Shown: positions 22,851-35,035, numbered from the stretch's first letter. The stretch is 64,000 bases of DNA from Torreya grandis (GCA_037957365.1 JARHVA010001190.1:2701001-2765000); one strand, 5' to 3'. Numbers and translations are program-made. Notes: generated by a model from the sequence alone, not told the origin.

Positions 22851-23273
22851 TCTAACCTTGGGGTTGCATTTGGTCATTAATGATCATGGCTTCATAGTAG
22901 GATTGGGTCAATATGTTTATGACTGAAAGAGACCTTTTCAGGAACATTGAGGTCATGGGATCTATAGAATCCTTATAAATTTCTAAGGCTAAAGCCTTAT
23001 TGGGTATATAAGGGGATATGGTTATACTAGACATTTTTTAAAAATTGAGTGTTAAAAGCTTTGATGGTTTCATTAACATCCCTTTTAATTGTAGTGAACT
23101 GTTGATACAAGACATAGGGACTAATGATTTTACCAAATTGATCAATGAAGGCATTGTTAAATTCATTTTATATAGTAATGTAGTTCTAAAGTATGTTGAG
23201 AAACCATTAATATGAAACAACTTTGAATATAAATGGGAACAATCTACATGCTACATCTTCATGAACTACATTT
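22851..23273 (-). pseudogene. Element A gag, C-terminal capsid part
   Basis: Reading the minus strand from 23,273, frames give VVHEDVACRLFPFIF, then EFNNAFIDQFGKI, YVLYQQFTTIKRDVNETIKA and FNTQF, then ISPYIPNKALALEIYKDSID and LTQSYYEAMIINDQM. This is the capsid pattern of plant Ty3/gypsy gag (EDV..RLF..SL...A..W, ..F...F...F, L..+KR...E.I..F..RF, IP......AL..Y..S.DP). A frameshift separates the first and second halves near 23,035. The gene is cut by the left LTR of element B; the upstream part resumes at 45,283. Confidence 0.75.
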
Positions 23274-24478
23274 TATAGACACCTAAAAATGACCGCCAAT
23301 AACCTCCAAACAGGCTTTTGTCTAGTTTCCATTTAAACTACGCAATTTGGCCTAAAAACACTAAAACATGGTAAATAATGTGAAACTAACATATTTAAGT
23401 GCTGATTGTGGCTAGGGTATCCCTAAATGAGGCAATACAATTTATGGGCTAGTCAACTTTGATCAGTTTATTTCAAGTCAAAATGCCAATTTTGCACCCA
23501 CGTGCTTTGGACTGCTCTTTCCTTTCACATGTTTTGCACAAGAATCACACCTTTGTTATTTTTTTTGGAAACATTATAAATGGGAAAATGGTTCCAATGC
23601 ATCTGATAGTGATTTCCAATTGCAATCCAATCAAATTTAGGACTAATAACAAGGCGTTCTGATCAATTTGAGTAATTTGTGCATAAAGTGCTTAATCATG
23701 CTTAAGAGATAATTAACCCAAATTAAGGAATAATCAATAATTCCATGGAAACTTGTTGAATAATTATTTTTGGAAATGAATATTAAATATCTATATCATC
23801 AAGTGACCTCATTTCTTGGGAACACATCCCTAGGCCATAAATGCCACAAATATCAGGATTCATGCCTTCCATGCCTCATCAATGCCTTCCATGATGCCCT
23901 CCATGCCTCTTAATTTCCCATTATTCTAATGCCATGATGAGGACAATTAAAAAATTAATTCCAAATTTTAAATTAATCCTCAACCACACATCTCAATCTT
24001 GAGATGGATGGTTGAGGTTGATTCTGATCAAATCCCAAAATCTATAAATAGGAGGCCTCACAACATCATTTCTAAGCTTAATTTGTGCAAAGTTATAATT
24101 TAGGATTAGTTCCAAGAGATTCATGAAACTAGTGTTATAATACCAATTTGATTCCAAGCCAAACCAAACGACAAGCCAAAGATGCCAAGAGGAGATGAAG
24201 GTAGCCACATGTGCTCTATTGAAGAAGACCTCTTGAAGCACAAGTCGAGTAAGCCACCATTACAAAGTCATTTAGAGCATATAAAGAACGTGAAATAATT
24301 TTTTGTGTTTTCATTCCTTGGCTTTTAGTTATGCTTATCATTTACTTTTGTTAATTAAGCTCTCCCTAATGTCTAGGCCTAGAGATGTTATGCTATTGTG
24401 TGTTTATTTCACTTTGTTTTCATTTTGGAACTAACACCATACTAACCATCATCTCTTGAGTCAAATTCCTAGATTGCA
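23274..24478 (+). repeat. Element B, 5' LTR
   Basis: It starts TATAGACACCTAAAA (TG changed to TA) and runs to AAATTCCTAGATTGCA. It aligns with 44,078-45,277. The exact last base is uncertain by about two bases. Confidence 0.88.
24042..24050 (+). promoter_or_regulatory. TATA box of the element B 5' LTR
   Basis: CTATAAATAGGAGGCCTCACAACATC occurs in both LTRs; the second copy is at 44,846-44,854. This places the transcription start near 24,075. Confidence 0.65.
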
Positions 24479-24481
24479 TAA

Positions 24482-24500
24482 TGGTACACCCTAGTCAAAG
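24482..24500 (+). promoter_or_regulatory. Primer-binding site of element B
   Basis: TGGTACACCCTAGTCAAAG resembles TGGCACACCCAGTGGGACT found after the 5' LTR of element D at 58,374. It lies 3-5 bases after the LTR. Confidence 0.5.
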
Positions 24501-24642
24501 TATCCTACATATGAAGGAGATCCTTTTTTAACTTTAAAATATTTATTTAAGCTCTTAAAACTTTTACAAATTGATTTTCTAGCTTTATTTTGCCATTTTT
24601 GGTTGTCATGGTTTTTACACAGTAATCAAAGTTAATAAAAAT

Positions 24643-24765
24643 ACTGACATCAGTTACTTGGCTTAACTGACATCAATCAACAGAACTGATGTAGGTTGGT
24701 AGAACTAACATCGATTAGATCTCAGTTGGTCATAACCAATGTCAGTGGTATTGACTAATGTCAGT
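24643..24765. repeat. Six spaced copies of an ACTGACATCAGT-like motif
   Basis: Motifs occur at 24,643 (actgacatcagtt), 24,665, 24,684 (aactgatgtaggtt), 24,703 (aactaacatcgatt), 24,734 (accaatgtcagtgg) and 24,752 (actaatgtcagtc). Spacing is mostly 19-22 bp. The motif is close to self-complementary. Confidence 0.6.
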
Positions 24766-25704
24766 CACTGTGTTTTTCCAAAAACATAGAGTTGAGACCT
24801 ACTTTTTCAAATTTTGTTGTTTCAAACTCAAAAGGGCTTCAAGATAAAGGACATGATAACAATTTTGCTATAGGACCAAGTGGGATTTTTGCTCAAAACA
24901 TGTTTAAATCAATTTTGCATGCTTAAAATTTGATTAGGAACTTTGTTTTCATGTTTAACAAAAAATTTAGGAGTTTTTGGTGAATTTTTTTCAAAGTTTA
25001 CAACTAAGACCAAGGGGTCAAATGAACACCACCAAACATTTCATTTGGGTTTAAAATTATACACACTTGTCAATTTTTGTTTGCAATAGTTGTTTATTTG
25101 GATTTTGTTTGGAAAAAAGAGGAATGTTGCATGTATGCTCTTCCATTTGTCCCCTATAGGGAACCCTTGGAATCAAAAGTGCCATTCCTATTACAAGTAT
25201 CGTAGTCCAAGGCTTAGAAAGAAAGTCATCTAAAGCACTCCCCAAAAACTTGTCAAAGTTTGGGTGATCTTGAAAATGACCCTAAAGTCTTTATATTTTC
25301 ATACTTTATTTATTTATGCATCTTGGCTTATGAGGGGGACTTCATCACCTCCTATAAGTTATTTAGGGAAGCTTTAACCCAGGGTTTCATCTCTTGGAAT
25401 TGACTTCATTTGACTCTTTTAGAGTTACACATGGGATGTAGTGGCACTTTGGACATCACACTACACTGAGTGAACAATATAATTTAGTGATTACAAAAAG
25501 GTCTAGACCCTTTTATAATCAACTGAGTGATACATACCCAAAATCCATGCTTTTATTTTGCATTGTTTGGCATGGAATTCATTATGTAATTAATTCCCCT
25601 AGATCATTCAAAAACTTGTTATATTTTAGACAAAACCCCACTTGTCATGGAAGTATTGTTGGTGCAAGGTATGCCTCAAGGTCCATGTCATAGTACTATC
25701 ATTT

Positions 25705-25740
25705 GAGAGGAGGGGGGTGTAAAAACCCTACTATATAATG
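25705..25740 (+). promoter_or_regulatory. Candidate polypurine tract and 3' LTR start of an unidentified element
   Basis: GAGAGGAGGGGGG is followed directly by TGTAAAAACCCTACTATA. This is how a polypurine tract meets an LTR. I could not find a second copy of the TGTAAAAACCC sequence in the window, so the partner LTR is missing or outside. Confidence 0.4.
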
Positions 25741-27305
25741 TGCATTTACTTTTGGATGAGCACTTAAAATCCTCTCAAATGACATATATTGATAGATTCT
25801 AACAATACTAAACAACCTTGTCAGTTTAGGATTTAAAGGTGATTAATTAATTGGTCTTGTCCTAGATTAAAGTCTTGTTTAGAGTCAAAACTTGGTGTAA
25901 ACAAATAATCCAAACCAAAAACATGGTCCAAATTTTCCTTTGAACAAAGAGGCGTTATGCTACCCGCGTGAGATCATCCATTTTGTTCAAAGTTCATCAA
26001 AAGCTTGAGATTCATATCATCCAATTTGGTACAATTATGATACCCAATTGAGTCTAAACCTTTACCAAATTTGTTTAAGTCCTTCACTTATAATTTAAAT
26101 TCAAAATTACACCTTTACAAGTTTATAGGGTTGATGTGTTAAGTGGGTTCACCATTTGCACTAAACTTGAGGGACTTAGGTTTAATTTCTAATTTAGGTT
26201 GAAGGCCATATAAGACTCATAATAATTATCATCCCTTGATATACTGAAGGCATTTAATGCTAAAAACTTGCACTTTAAGTCTATGCACCATAACTTTTTG
26301 AGTCAAGAAAGGTAGTGTTATGTTGTCAAAAATGTGGAAAAATGTCTTTGCCTTAGAAAGTTTTTGAAGTAAACCTTTTTATCATACCTGTTTGGGTAGT
26401 ATAGCATCATTATGATACCCAAATCATTTCAAAATTTGTTTCATATCCCCTTTTGCATAGAGTTTCAAATCTATTCCTACATGTTTAGACTTATCTAAGT
26501 GTACTTTTGATCCTTTGTCTAAAGCATAGTTATATTGTTCACCTTTGTATAGCTTGTTTGTAAAAAATAACCAAGTTTTATACCATTATTTATGCAAAAA
26601 TAAACTATGTTAAAGTGCCTATTTTTTTATACCTTATACCTAGTTGACCAAGTTCATGTCCAAGAATCGAATGCTTAGTGTTTGTTAGAAGTGTTTCAAA
26701 TTGTTAGATTGAAATTTTCATCTATTTTCATAGTCTAGTTTTTGACGTAATTTGGCCAAGAGTCCTAGTACATGCCTTGTTTGAGCCTATCTTTTGACGC
26801 CATGTTTGGCCAAAAGACCTAGCAACTTTTAAATTCCTAGATTAGACTGATTTGAAACACTTCAACCTTAGATTTTGGTATTTCAATTTTTTGGTCCATT
26901 AACTTTATTAACTTTATGTGAATAGTGAAATGTTATATACTTTACTCTAGATTATTTCCTCACAAATCTTTGCATAAACCTTTTGATCCTTTTTGAAAAA
27001 ACTAGACCAAGTTGAAGGCATCATTTGTTTTAGATTCTGTCCTTTTTAGAGTTTGTATAACTCTTTGACCTTTTATCGCCAAACATTGACTATGGATTCC
27101 AACATGTATTCATACACTTTTAGTGGACTCATGTTTAATACAAGAATTAGTAATGTAGTTACATAAGAAGAAATGGTGTAAGACCCCTATGCGGATAACA
27201 TTACTTATGAGATAGAGTCTTATCCCTCTTATAATACTCAATTAGGGGCACAAAGCCAAAATCTATTGGCTAACTATCTGGTTAACACAACACCTTACAC
27301 ATAAC

Positions 27306-28880
27306 AGGACTAAGAACAAACTATGTAATACTTAGATATAATACCCATGGTGGATGAGCTAGTACTCCAATAGTCATACTCTACCAATATAGCTTCCATG
27401 CATGATGCATTTTTGTTTGAGTGACATTTGCTAGAGAATAAAGATGATATTTTAGTTAGGGCCATAGAGGTAAGGGCTAAGTTTCTAGCAGACCTCCCCC
27501 ATAAAAATTTACCAAGTCTAGTAAGAGTGCCCCATAATATCATTTATGATCAAAGGCTTCTTCTAGCAATCCTATGGATCTAGTCCAAATAACGTACTAA
27601 GACCCCAATATATCCAACCAAGGCAAAAACATCATGGAATATCACTTTAACCAAATGAAAATAGCATACCAAATCTACCTAAATTTAACACATGATTTCA
27701 ATTAGATGAACATGATAAGTAAGCCTCTCATTGACCTAGTTCCTTCAATAAGAGTGTTGATGCAATTAACTAGACAAGAAAATCCAAGTTCTAACCCATT
27801 TGTACAAACCACTTTGATAGATAACTTGATACATATGCCAGTTATCGAAGAAGTGTCTTCAGCTTCTACACTAAATAGTGAACCAAATATAGTGGAAAAT
27901 GTGCAAACAATGTCCAATCTTGATTTAAGTGGTATTAACGCACAAGTAACTAGCCAACAACATGTGCCTATACTTAATCCCATGAGTAAATCATCATACC
28001 AAGGAATAAGAGTTTCTACACCCTAGCCTCAACCAACTACTTCTTCAAGTGTATAACCTATAGGATTAGATAATCAAACAATGGCTAATGTTACACCTCA
28101 ATGACAGAATGTGATTAATCCTAATCCTCATCAATAGGTAGTAAGTAGTATTCCACAAAAATAGACACAATTTAGTGTATCAATGCAACAAAGGAAAAAT
28201 ACTTTGCCACCTCAATCAGGGCAAACTAATATTCTACCTCAACAAGTAACGATGAACATACCTTTTCAATCGTAGACTGATATTCCAGTCTAAAACCTAA
28301 CAATGACTAGTCAACAACATGTAAATATTTGTCAATGAAAGATGCCAAACCTATAACCTAATTTCACTTCCTCATAGGGATTTATGAAATAAGGAGGCCC
28401 CCATATTTCTTAGGTATGTACTAGACAACCATTGGTTCAAAATGTGCCATAAATTTAGAGATAGGGTCTTGGTCCATAAGTTCCTACTCAGTAACAAGGT
28501 TTGATTAGTCGGTAGCATATCCCTTTTCAACCATAGTAGGCATAATATAATTATATCCCTCCATCCAAACCATAAAATCCACTAGGTCAAACTTTTATCA
28601 CCAACTCAAACTAGAATATTATATAGCCAAATGTGTAATTTCAAGTACATCCCAATCCACATATATGTATTCTTGGTCCATTCCTTAACCAAACTAATCA
28701 ACCCAAATAGGTGTCTCCATCATACCTTGGTCGAAGTATCCCACTTGTGACCTCTTAGCCATTTACCCAAACCAATATTATCCCTCAAACCAATATCCCT
28801 TCCAGTTTCTTATCCCAAGAATTACAACAAATGAGGATATGATTGCTGCCATTCAGGTGGGGAAATAGACTAAAAAATTC
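27306..28880 (+). pseudogene. Element B gag, N-terminal and glutamine/proline-rich part
   Basis: A long frame at 27,706-28,026 is open for 106 codons and then continues in the same frame to about 28,880 as a Q-, P-, N- and S-rich low-complexity protein with many stops. Most stops are TAG or TAA next to CAA/CAG-rich context (for example 28,024 and 28,138), as if glutamine codons had mutated. An earlier part near 27,340-27,570 reads VDELVLQ...NIASMHDAFLFE, ending RVPHNIIYDQRLLL. Tat-type gag proteins often have such a Q-rich region before the capsid. Assignment is by position and composition. Confidence 0.55.
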
Positions 28881-28883
28881 AAA

Positions 28884-29141
28884 TTGGATGATGTATGTTC
28901 CTATCCATTTAATATGGAGTATTTGCAGATACCATTTCCTCTAGGATATGAACCACCCAAATTTGATAAGTACAAAGGGAAAGATGACCCTAAGGCCCAT
29001 TTGATCAAATTTTTTATTGCATGTCAACCAATGGCATATAGTGACATATACCTTTTGCTATTGTTTCCAAGGAGCTTGGTTGGACAAGCCTTGGAGTGGT
29101 TTTTAAAGTTGCCCAAGAATTCAATAATGGACATTGATAAT
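28884..29141 (+). pseudogene. Element B gag, capsid part left of element C
   Basis: The 87-codon frame reads QIPFPLGYEPPKFDKYKGKD, DPKAHLIKFFIACQPMAYSD and LLLLFPRSLVGQALEWFLKL, then PKNSIMDI. It matches the gypsy capsid pattern (P.F..P.F.KYDG..DP..HL..F...., LL..FP.SL.G.A..W...L...SI..). Element C inserted directly after this, at IMDIDN. The frame continues without a shift at 35,041. Confidence 0.88.
29137..29141. repeat. Target site duplication of element C, left copy
   Basis: ATAAT lies directly before the TGTTGACC start of the left LTR and is repeated exactly at 35,036-35,040 after the right LTR. Confidence 0.9.
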
Positions 29142-31113
29142 TGTTGACCATTTTTGGTCCAACAGGCCAAAATCAGTCCCCTTCTTTCCCTGCTGTCTTG
29201 AGCCAGTTCATTTTTTTTGATTTTGCACAAGTCTAGAATTTTCTATGGACTCTGTAAGCCCATTTCTACAAACTTTGTAGAGAATTTCTACTGACTCTGT
29301 AGAGAATTTCTATAGACTCTACAGGCATTTTTCTATGGACTCGATAGGTGTTTCTATGAACTCTACAGGAAATAGACAAGTTCCCAATACTTAGGCATAA
29401 AATGGACCATTCCAAGTGCCCTTGTGAAGGGCAGGGAACACTTTCAAAGGGACCAAAGAGAAGGCCAGAAAAGCTAAAATTCCTTTGGAAAAGTGAGGAT
29501 GAGAATTTCTTCAGACAATGTCTAATGGAATTCTTCGAAAGAAAATCCCACAAAAAAATAAAAGACTAAGGCAAAAGGCATAGACTTGATTTATTTCAGA
29601 CTTTTATCTGAATGAATTCCTTTAGACAAAAAGTCTGAAGAAATTTGGGAGGGGCTGTGGAAAAAAGGCTTGAGAAAAAACTCTGAGGGAAAGGAAAAAA
29701 TGAGACAATTCTCGTAGACATTTTATCCATGGGAAAAATGGCCGAAACGAAAGCCCAATTGAAGAGAAGAAAGTTAAAGGAAAGGAAAAGGCTGAAGAAA
29801 TTCCAAGGGGTGACCGGCCTGAAGACATCGAAATTAAGCATGATGAATTAGCTATTGGAAGTTAAACCACCCAGTGATGGGTGCGCAGACATCAAGTTTA
29901 ATGCAGTGAAATAGCTGTTGATTTTGAAAAATCTTAAAGAAGAGCCCAAGGAACTCAATGACCCACCAAGAAGATAGCCTTGAGGGCCGAAGGAGATAGA
30001 GAAGACAAAGCTAGGAAGAGACAAAGTGCAAAAATGGACAAATAGTCTAGGTGGCAAAAAGAGGTGTTGACTCAAGTATTTACTCCTGTAGTTGGAATAG
30101 TTCTTGCCAAGTCGTCATCAAATGGTGCAAATAGTAAGTGGCATGACCTATTTTCTCCACTTTACATTTATGAGTAGACAAACTACATGAATATCTAAAG
30201 GAAGTAGTCTGTTTTCAAAAAAGAGGCATGGACCATGCTTTCACATTAATGTTTGAATGCCAAAGTCAAAGTAGGAGCCAACACAACATTATCTATCAAG
30301 CAGCTTCCTCTTCCTGATGCTCTCAATGCACATGGGCCAGCTTGTCAAAGGGCACCAAAAGTCTTTTCCAAAGGGGCACCTTTACTTCTTCTCTCTCTAT
30401 ATATTGTAATCTTCTCATTTGAGAAAGGGATCTCTTAGCCTGTAAGGCAAATCTCTGCCCAAAAATATTTGAGTTTGTAAGGTAGATCTCTACTAGATTT
30501 TCCCTTGAATTAAGACATAACATTTTTACCTCCATTTTGAGTTTGCACTTTCGTATGTGTTTATGCCTTTGTTCTATGTTAAGTCATTTTCCTTTATGCT
30601 TTCACAAGATGATTTCAACATGTCTAGTGCATTATGAGCTCTTATTTTTCAAGTCTACCAAAAGTGTCCACAACATGACTATAGGCACATGTGAATAGGC
30701 TACCAAAGTGTGTCTCAGAACACCTTTGATAGTTCTTCCTCCTTGTATCTCTACAGACCCTTGAGTCACTGATATAGAAGAGTTTCCCACATCAGATGAA
30801 GTGTATGACAACTTATTCTTGGTAAAAAGTGTATGTTCAGGCTAAGTGTATCAACCTTTTTTTTGGTGTATCACCTTTTAGTTTAAGTTTAGGTTCTATT
30901 TTCAACATCCTTCTCCCTTTTCATCCCCCCTTTTTCATTTATTTGTTAGCAGTAGGGAATCTAGGACCTAAAAGATACATCAAAGGGAGCTAGCCCTTAT
31001 CTAGAGACTCTCCCCCTAGTTTTGCCTTGCCTATAGGTAAGAGGGGAGTTTCCATTATTATGTGTGGAAGGCAAGAGCTTGGCCTCCTATCTAGGGTGCA
31101 ATCCACTATGTCA
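29142..31113 (+). repeat. Element C, 5' LTR
   Basis: It starts TGTTGACCATTTTTGGTCC and ends ATCCACTATGTCA. It contains about six 22-24 bp repeats of 'aatttctatggactctgtagag' (29,226-29,370) and a purine-rich middle. A TATA-like CTCTCTATATATTGTAATC lies near 30,391. Confidence 0.9.
29226..29370. repeat. Short tandem repeats in the element C LTR
   Basis: About six units of 22-24 bp follow the pattern (a/c)atttctatggactctgtag(a/g)g. The same array is at 33,125-33,265 in the other LTR. Confidence 0.75.
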
Positions 31114-31127
31114 ATAGTTTTTGTCAT

Positions 31128-31146
31128 GCTTGGTGGGACCAACTAG
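31128..31146 (+). promoter_or_regulatory. Probable primer-binding site of element C
   Basis: GCTTGGTGGGACCAACTAG lies 14 bases after the LTR. It looks like TTGGCACACCCAGTGGGAC (element D, 58,373) with the CACACCCA part lost. The assignment is weak because of this and of the distance. Confidence 0.35.
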
Positions 31147-31319
31147 GACAAGTTTTGTCCAAAGAGTTAAAGAATTTTTGGTGTGTTCTTCAACCAACCA
31201 ACCTTTAGAGGTTTTTTTCATCAACACCAATGGTGACTCTGAGTTGAATCAGCTGGTTAAGTAGTCCTGGTGCCATCAGGAAATCACATTTCTATATGGG
31301 TTTTTATCAAGCTCAGGCT

Positions 31320-32780
31320 GTCATGAAACCACCTCAAAATCCAGCATTACTTCCCTCATTGTTGAAGGGTAACCAAGAGAGTTGTTTGAGGTGATTCCAT
31401 GAATATCTTGAGCTTGATAAAAAAATATGAAGAAACACAAGGTACATGGTTCTAAGTAATGGATTATACATGCCAAAATGTGCTTTCATTTGAAATAGAT
31501 CTTCCTATGCATCAATAGATCCTTCCTAGTCTTCCTCAACTCCCTTAGATCACTAATCATGATGGAAAGTTCCTAACTTGGAAGGAAATAGTGATATCAT
31601 GGGGCAAGAAAGAGGAGAAGAAATTTTTTGCTCAAAACCTTAAAAGGGTCAAGGCTGCTCTTGCTCATGATGATTCCTATGACCTCCAAGAAAGGCTCTT
31701 CCAAGAAGACATAGCTAGGAGAATTATAGAGTTGGAATCTAAAGTGAGATTCCTCAGCCAACCTGTGATGGACATGTCTGAACACACCCCATCTACACAC
31801 CTCTGAGAGAGATATCAGGCCACACCTGATATAGATGAAGTGCTAGCCAAATGGAAAGAAGAGAATCATTCAATTCTAGCTCAAGGACTACCTCCTCTTC
31901 CACATGGTTTTTGCACTTCACCCCGTCTCAAGGAGGAACCTGTTCTATAGGAGGTGAGTGAGGAGTAGAAGATCCAATCTATAGTTTCCCAAGAGGCTAT
32001 CATGAATGTCAAAGAAGAAGAAAACATCATCGATGCTCCTTTTGAAGACATCATTGGTAATGGAGAAGACACAAAATCATGCATACGTTGTGAATGTTCC
32101 AGCAATATGAAGAGGAACATAAGCATGGTGAGCTCTCTCCTCCTTTGTTTGATGAACTTCCTTGTTGCTTCAATGAGGAGGATGACTATGCTAAGGATCC
32201 TGAGTTGGAGGAGGATTAGATGGATGTATTTGAACAAATAGAGATTCTGATCCTTGAGTAGGAAAAGGAGAGGCTTGTCCATATTGAGGAAAGCCTTGAA
32301 GAAGAGAGCTTTGAACAAAAGGGTGATGTTCTATGGGATGAGAAATCAATTTGTGATTCCATTTTAGACATCACAACAATCACCCTTCTTCAAGAAGGCC
32401 ATGAGGGAGCAAAGGATGAGTTTGACAGGGTCTTCAATGAAATAGAACGGAATGAATCAAACCATGGTGCACTACAAAGGGACTATGCATATCAAAGGGC
32501 TTATGGTGATGGGCCAATAGCCATTGATTTCTTGATGAAACACACCAGCATGAAGGACCAGCATTTGACAAGCTTCTAAGAACAAGAAGAGTACATATAT
32601 GTTGGGAGCATGTTTCATTTTGATCCATTCAGATGTAAGCCAATCAAGGTTGCAAGCAAAAGGAGCAGTTCACCAAGTCTCCATTCCATTCAACCACTTG
32701 TCTGGCACCATAAGTTTCCTTGCTAGGAAGGGGACTTAAGAAATTTTCCCTTTGATCTAAGAGGGAGGAAAATATACCTG
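31320..32780 (+). pseudogene. Element C interior protein, unknown, ends DLRNFPFDLRG
   Basis: A chain of plus-strand frames runs through the interior. The open stretch at 31,591-31,806 (GKKEEKKFFAQNLKRVKAAL, RRIIELESKVRF) continues with PPLPHGFCTSPRLKEEPVL and INVKEEENIIDAPFED-type acidic sequence to about 32,100, then shifts to a frame with LEEDxMDVFEQIEIL, GDVLWDEKSICDSIL and DGPIAIDFLMKHTSM. It ends at 32,731-32,775 with GDLRNFPFDLRGRKI. The protein is rich in charged residues and probably partly coiled coil. I know no named family. The ending matches elements A and D. Confidence 0.6.
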
Positions 32781-33020
32781 GTTAGCTGTACATAGTAGTT
32801 TGCTTTCATGTTTTCTTTTCCTATTTTCCCTAAGTGCAGTTTGCACAAGTAGTGTTTTTAGCCTTGTGTGTGCTTTCCTTTGTGTTTGGGGTAAAAGATT
32901 CATGATTGGTTCTTGGATATCTCAAGGTTGTTTCTAACTTTCCCAAAGTTACATTCTGACTTCATGCCTAATGGATTTTAAGGCAATTAGTTTCTAAGCA
33001 TAGCAGGCATGCTTCCCTTG

Positions 33021-33030
33021 GGAGTCACCA
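33021..33030 (+). promoter_or_regulatory. GGAGTCACCA block before the 3' LTR of element C
   Basis: CCCTTGGGAGTCACCAATT lies just before the LTR start at 33,034, where a polypurine tract would be expected. The same block precedes the 3' LTRs of A and D. Confidence 0.6.
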
Positions 33031-33033
33031 ATT

Positions 33034-35035
33034 TATTGACCATTTTTAGTCCAATAGGCCAAAATTGGTCCCCTTCTTTCCTTGCTATCCTGAGCCAATT
33101 CATTTTTTTTTGATTTTTTACAAGTCTAGAATTTTCTACAGACTCTGCAGGCCCATTTCTATGGACTCTGTAGAGAATTTCTATGGACTTTGTAGGCATT
33201 TTTATACAGACTCGACAAGAATTTCTATGGACTCTGCAGGCTGAGAACTATGGACTCTACAGGAAAGAGACAAGTTCCCAATACTTAGGCACAGAATGGA
33301 CCATTCCAAGTGCCCTTGTAGAGGGTAGGGAATACTTTCAAAGGGACCAAATAGAAGGCCAAAAAAGCTGAAATTCCTTTAGAAAAGTGAGGATGAGAAT
33401 TTCTTCAGACAAAATGTCTGAAGGAATTCCTTCGAACATTTTTTTTGAAGAAATTCTTCAGAAGAAAATCCCATAAAAAATAAAAGATGAAGGTAAAAGG
33501 CATAGACTTGATTTCTTTTAGACTTTTGTCTAAAGGAATTCCTTCGAACAAAAAGTTTGAAGAAATTTGGGAGAGGTCACGAAAAAAAGGCCCAAGAAAA
33601 AACTCTGAGGGAAAGGAACAAGCGAGACAATTCTCATGGACATTTTTTCTGCAGGAAAAATTGCCAAAACAAAAGCCTGACTGAAGAGAAGAAAGCCAAA
33701 GGAAAGGAAAAGGCTGAAGAAATTCCAAGGGGTGACAGGCCCGAAGATGTCAAAATCAAGCACGGTGAACTAGCCATTTGAAGTTCAAATGCCCAGTGAC
33801 GGGTGCGCAGACGTCAATTTTAAGGTGGTGAAATAGCCATTGATTTTGAAAAAGCTTAAAGAAGAGCCCAAGGAACTCAGTGACCTACCAAGAAGATAAC
33901 CCTGAGGGCCGAAGGAGATAGAGAAGATAAAGCTAGGAAGAGACAAAGTGTAGAAATGGACAAACATTCTAGGTGGCAAAAAGAGGTGTCAACTCAAGGA
34001 TTTACTCTGACAGTTGGAATAGTGCTTGCCAAGTGGTCATTAAATAGTGCAAATAGTAAGTGACATGGCCTATTTTCTCCACTTTGCATTTATGAGCAGA
34101 CAAACTGCATGAATATCTAAAAGAAGCAGTCTGTTTATAGAAAAGAGGCACAACCCATGCTTTCACATTAATGTTTGAATGCCAAAGTCAAAGCAAGAGC
34201 CGACACAACATTATCTATCAAGTGGCTTCCTCTTCCTAATGCTCTCAATGCACATGGGCCAACTTGTCAAAGGGTGCCAAAAGTCTTTTCAAAAGGGGTG
34301 CCTTTACTTCTTCTCTCTATATATATTGTAAACTTCTCATTTGAGAAAGGGATCTCTTAGCCTGTAAGGCAAAGCTTTGCCCAAAAATATTTGGGTTTGT
34401 AAGGTAGAACTTTGCTAGATTTTCCCTTGAATCAAGACAACATTTTTACCTCCATTCTGAGTTTGCACTTTCGTATGTGTCTATGCCTTTGTTCTATGTT
34501 AAGTCATTTTCCTTTATGCTTTTGCAGGATGATTTTAGCATGTCTAGTGCATTGTGAGCTTTTCTTTTGTAGGTCTGTAAAGTGTCCACATCATGAATAT
34601 AGGTGCATATGAATAGGCTACCAAAGTGTGTCTTAGAACACCTTTGATATTTATTTCTCCCTATATCTCTACGGACCCCTGACTCACTAATACAGAAGAG
34701 TTTCCCAAATCAAATGAAGTGTATGAAAGCTTCTTCTTGGTGAAAAGTGTATGTTCAGGCTGAGTGTATCAACCTTTTTTTTTGGTGTATCACCTTTTAG
34801 TTTAGGTTTAGGTTCTATTTTCAGCATCCTTCTCCCTTTTCATCCCCCTTCTTTTTTCATTTATTTGTTAGCAATAGGGAATCCAGGACCTAAAAGATAC
34901 ATCGAAGGGAGCTAGCCCTTATCTAGAGACTCTCCCCCCAGTTTTGCCTTGCCCATAGGTAAGAGGGGAGTTTCCATTGTTGCGTGTGGAAGGCAAGAGC
35001 TCAACGTCCTGTCCAGGGTGCAATCCACTACATCA
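33034..35035 (+). repeat. Element C, 3' LTR
   Basis: It aligns over its whole length with 29,142-31,113. The start is TATTGACC (TG changed to TA) and the end ATCCACTACATCA. A perfect 9-bp hairpin (CTTCAGACA AAA TGTCTGAAG) lies at 33,403-33,423; the left LTR has a decayed form. Confidence 0.9.

Larger units (their letters stand above)
24501..27305 (+). other. Long leader region of element B, no clear gene
   Basis: This 2.8-kb region separates the primer site from the first gag-like frame. It holds a cluster of ACTGACATCAGT-like motifs at 24,643-24,765 and, at 25,705-25,717, a purine tract followed by TGTAAAAACCC that looks like another element's 3' LTR start. I see no extended reading frame. 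Tat/Ogre elements can carry an extra ORF here, but I cannot identify one. Confidence 0.5.
29142..35035 (+). mobile_element. Element C: pol-less LTR retrotransposon nested in element B gag
   Basis: Direct repeats of about 2.0 kb (29,142-31,113 and 33,034-35,035) surround a 1.9-kb interior and are flanked by a perfect ATAAT duplication. The LTRs start T(G/A)TTGACCATTTTT and end CTA(c/t)(a/g)TCA. The interior encodes one degenerate protein with no gag, protease, RT or integrase motif. The LTRs differ by about 8% on a 205-bp sample, the lowest in the window, so this is the youngest insertion of the nest. With the LTRs longer than the interior it is a LARD-like non-autonomous element. Confidence 0.92.

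Noticed and set aside
29596..30075. Minus-strand hydrophobic frames in the element C LTRs (also 33,530-33,979)
   Set aside because: They are antisense to a purine-rich LTR segment; the F/S/L-rich composition follows from base content. They are present in both LTRs only because the LTRs are copies.
30253..30438. 61-codon plus-strand frame in the element C 5' LTR (also 34,175-34,360)
   Set aside because: It lies within the LTR around the TATA region, has no domain, and is open in both copies simply because the LTRs are young.
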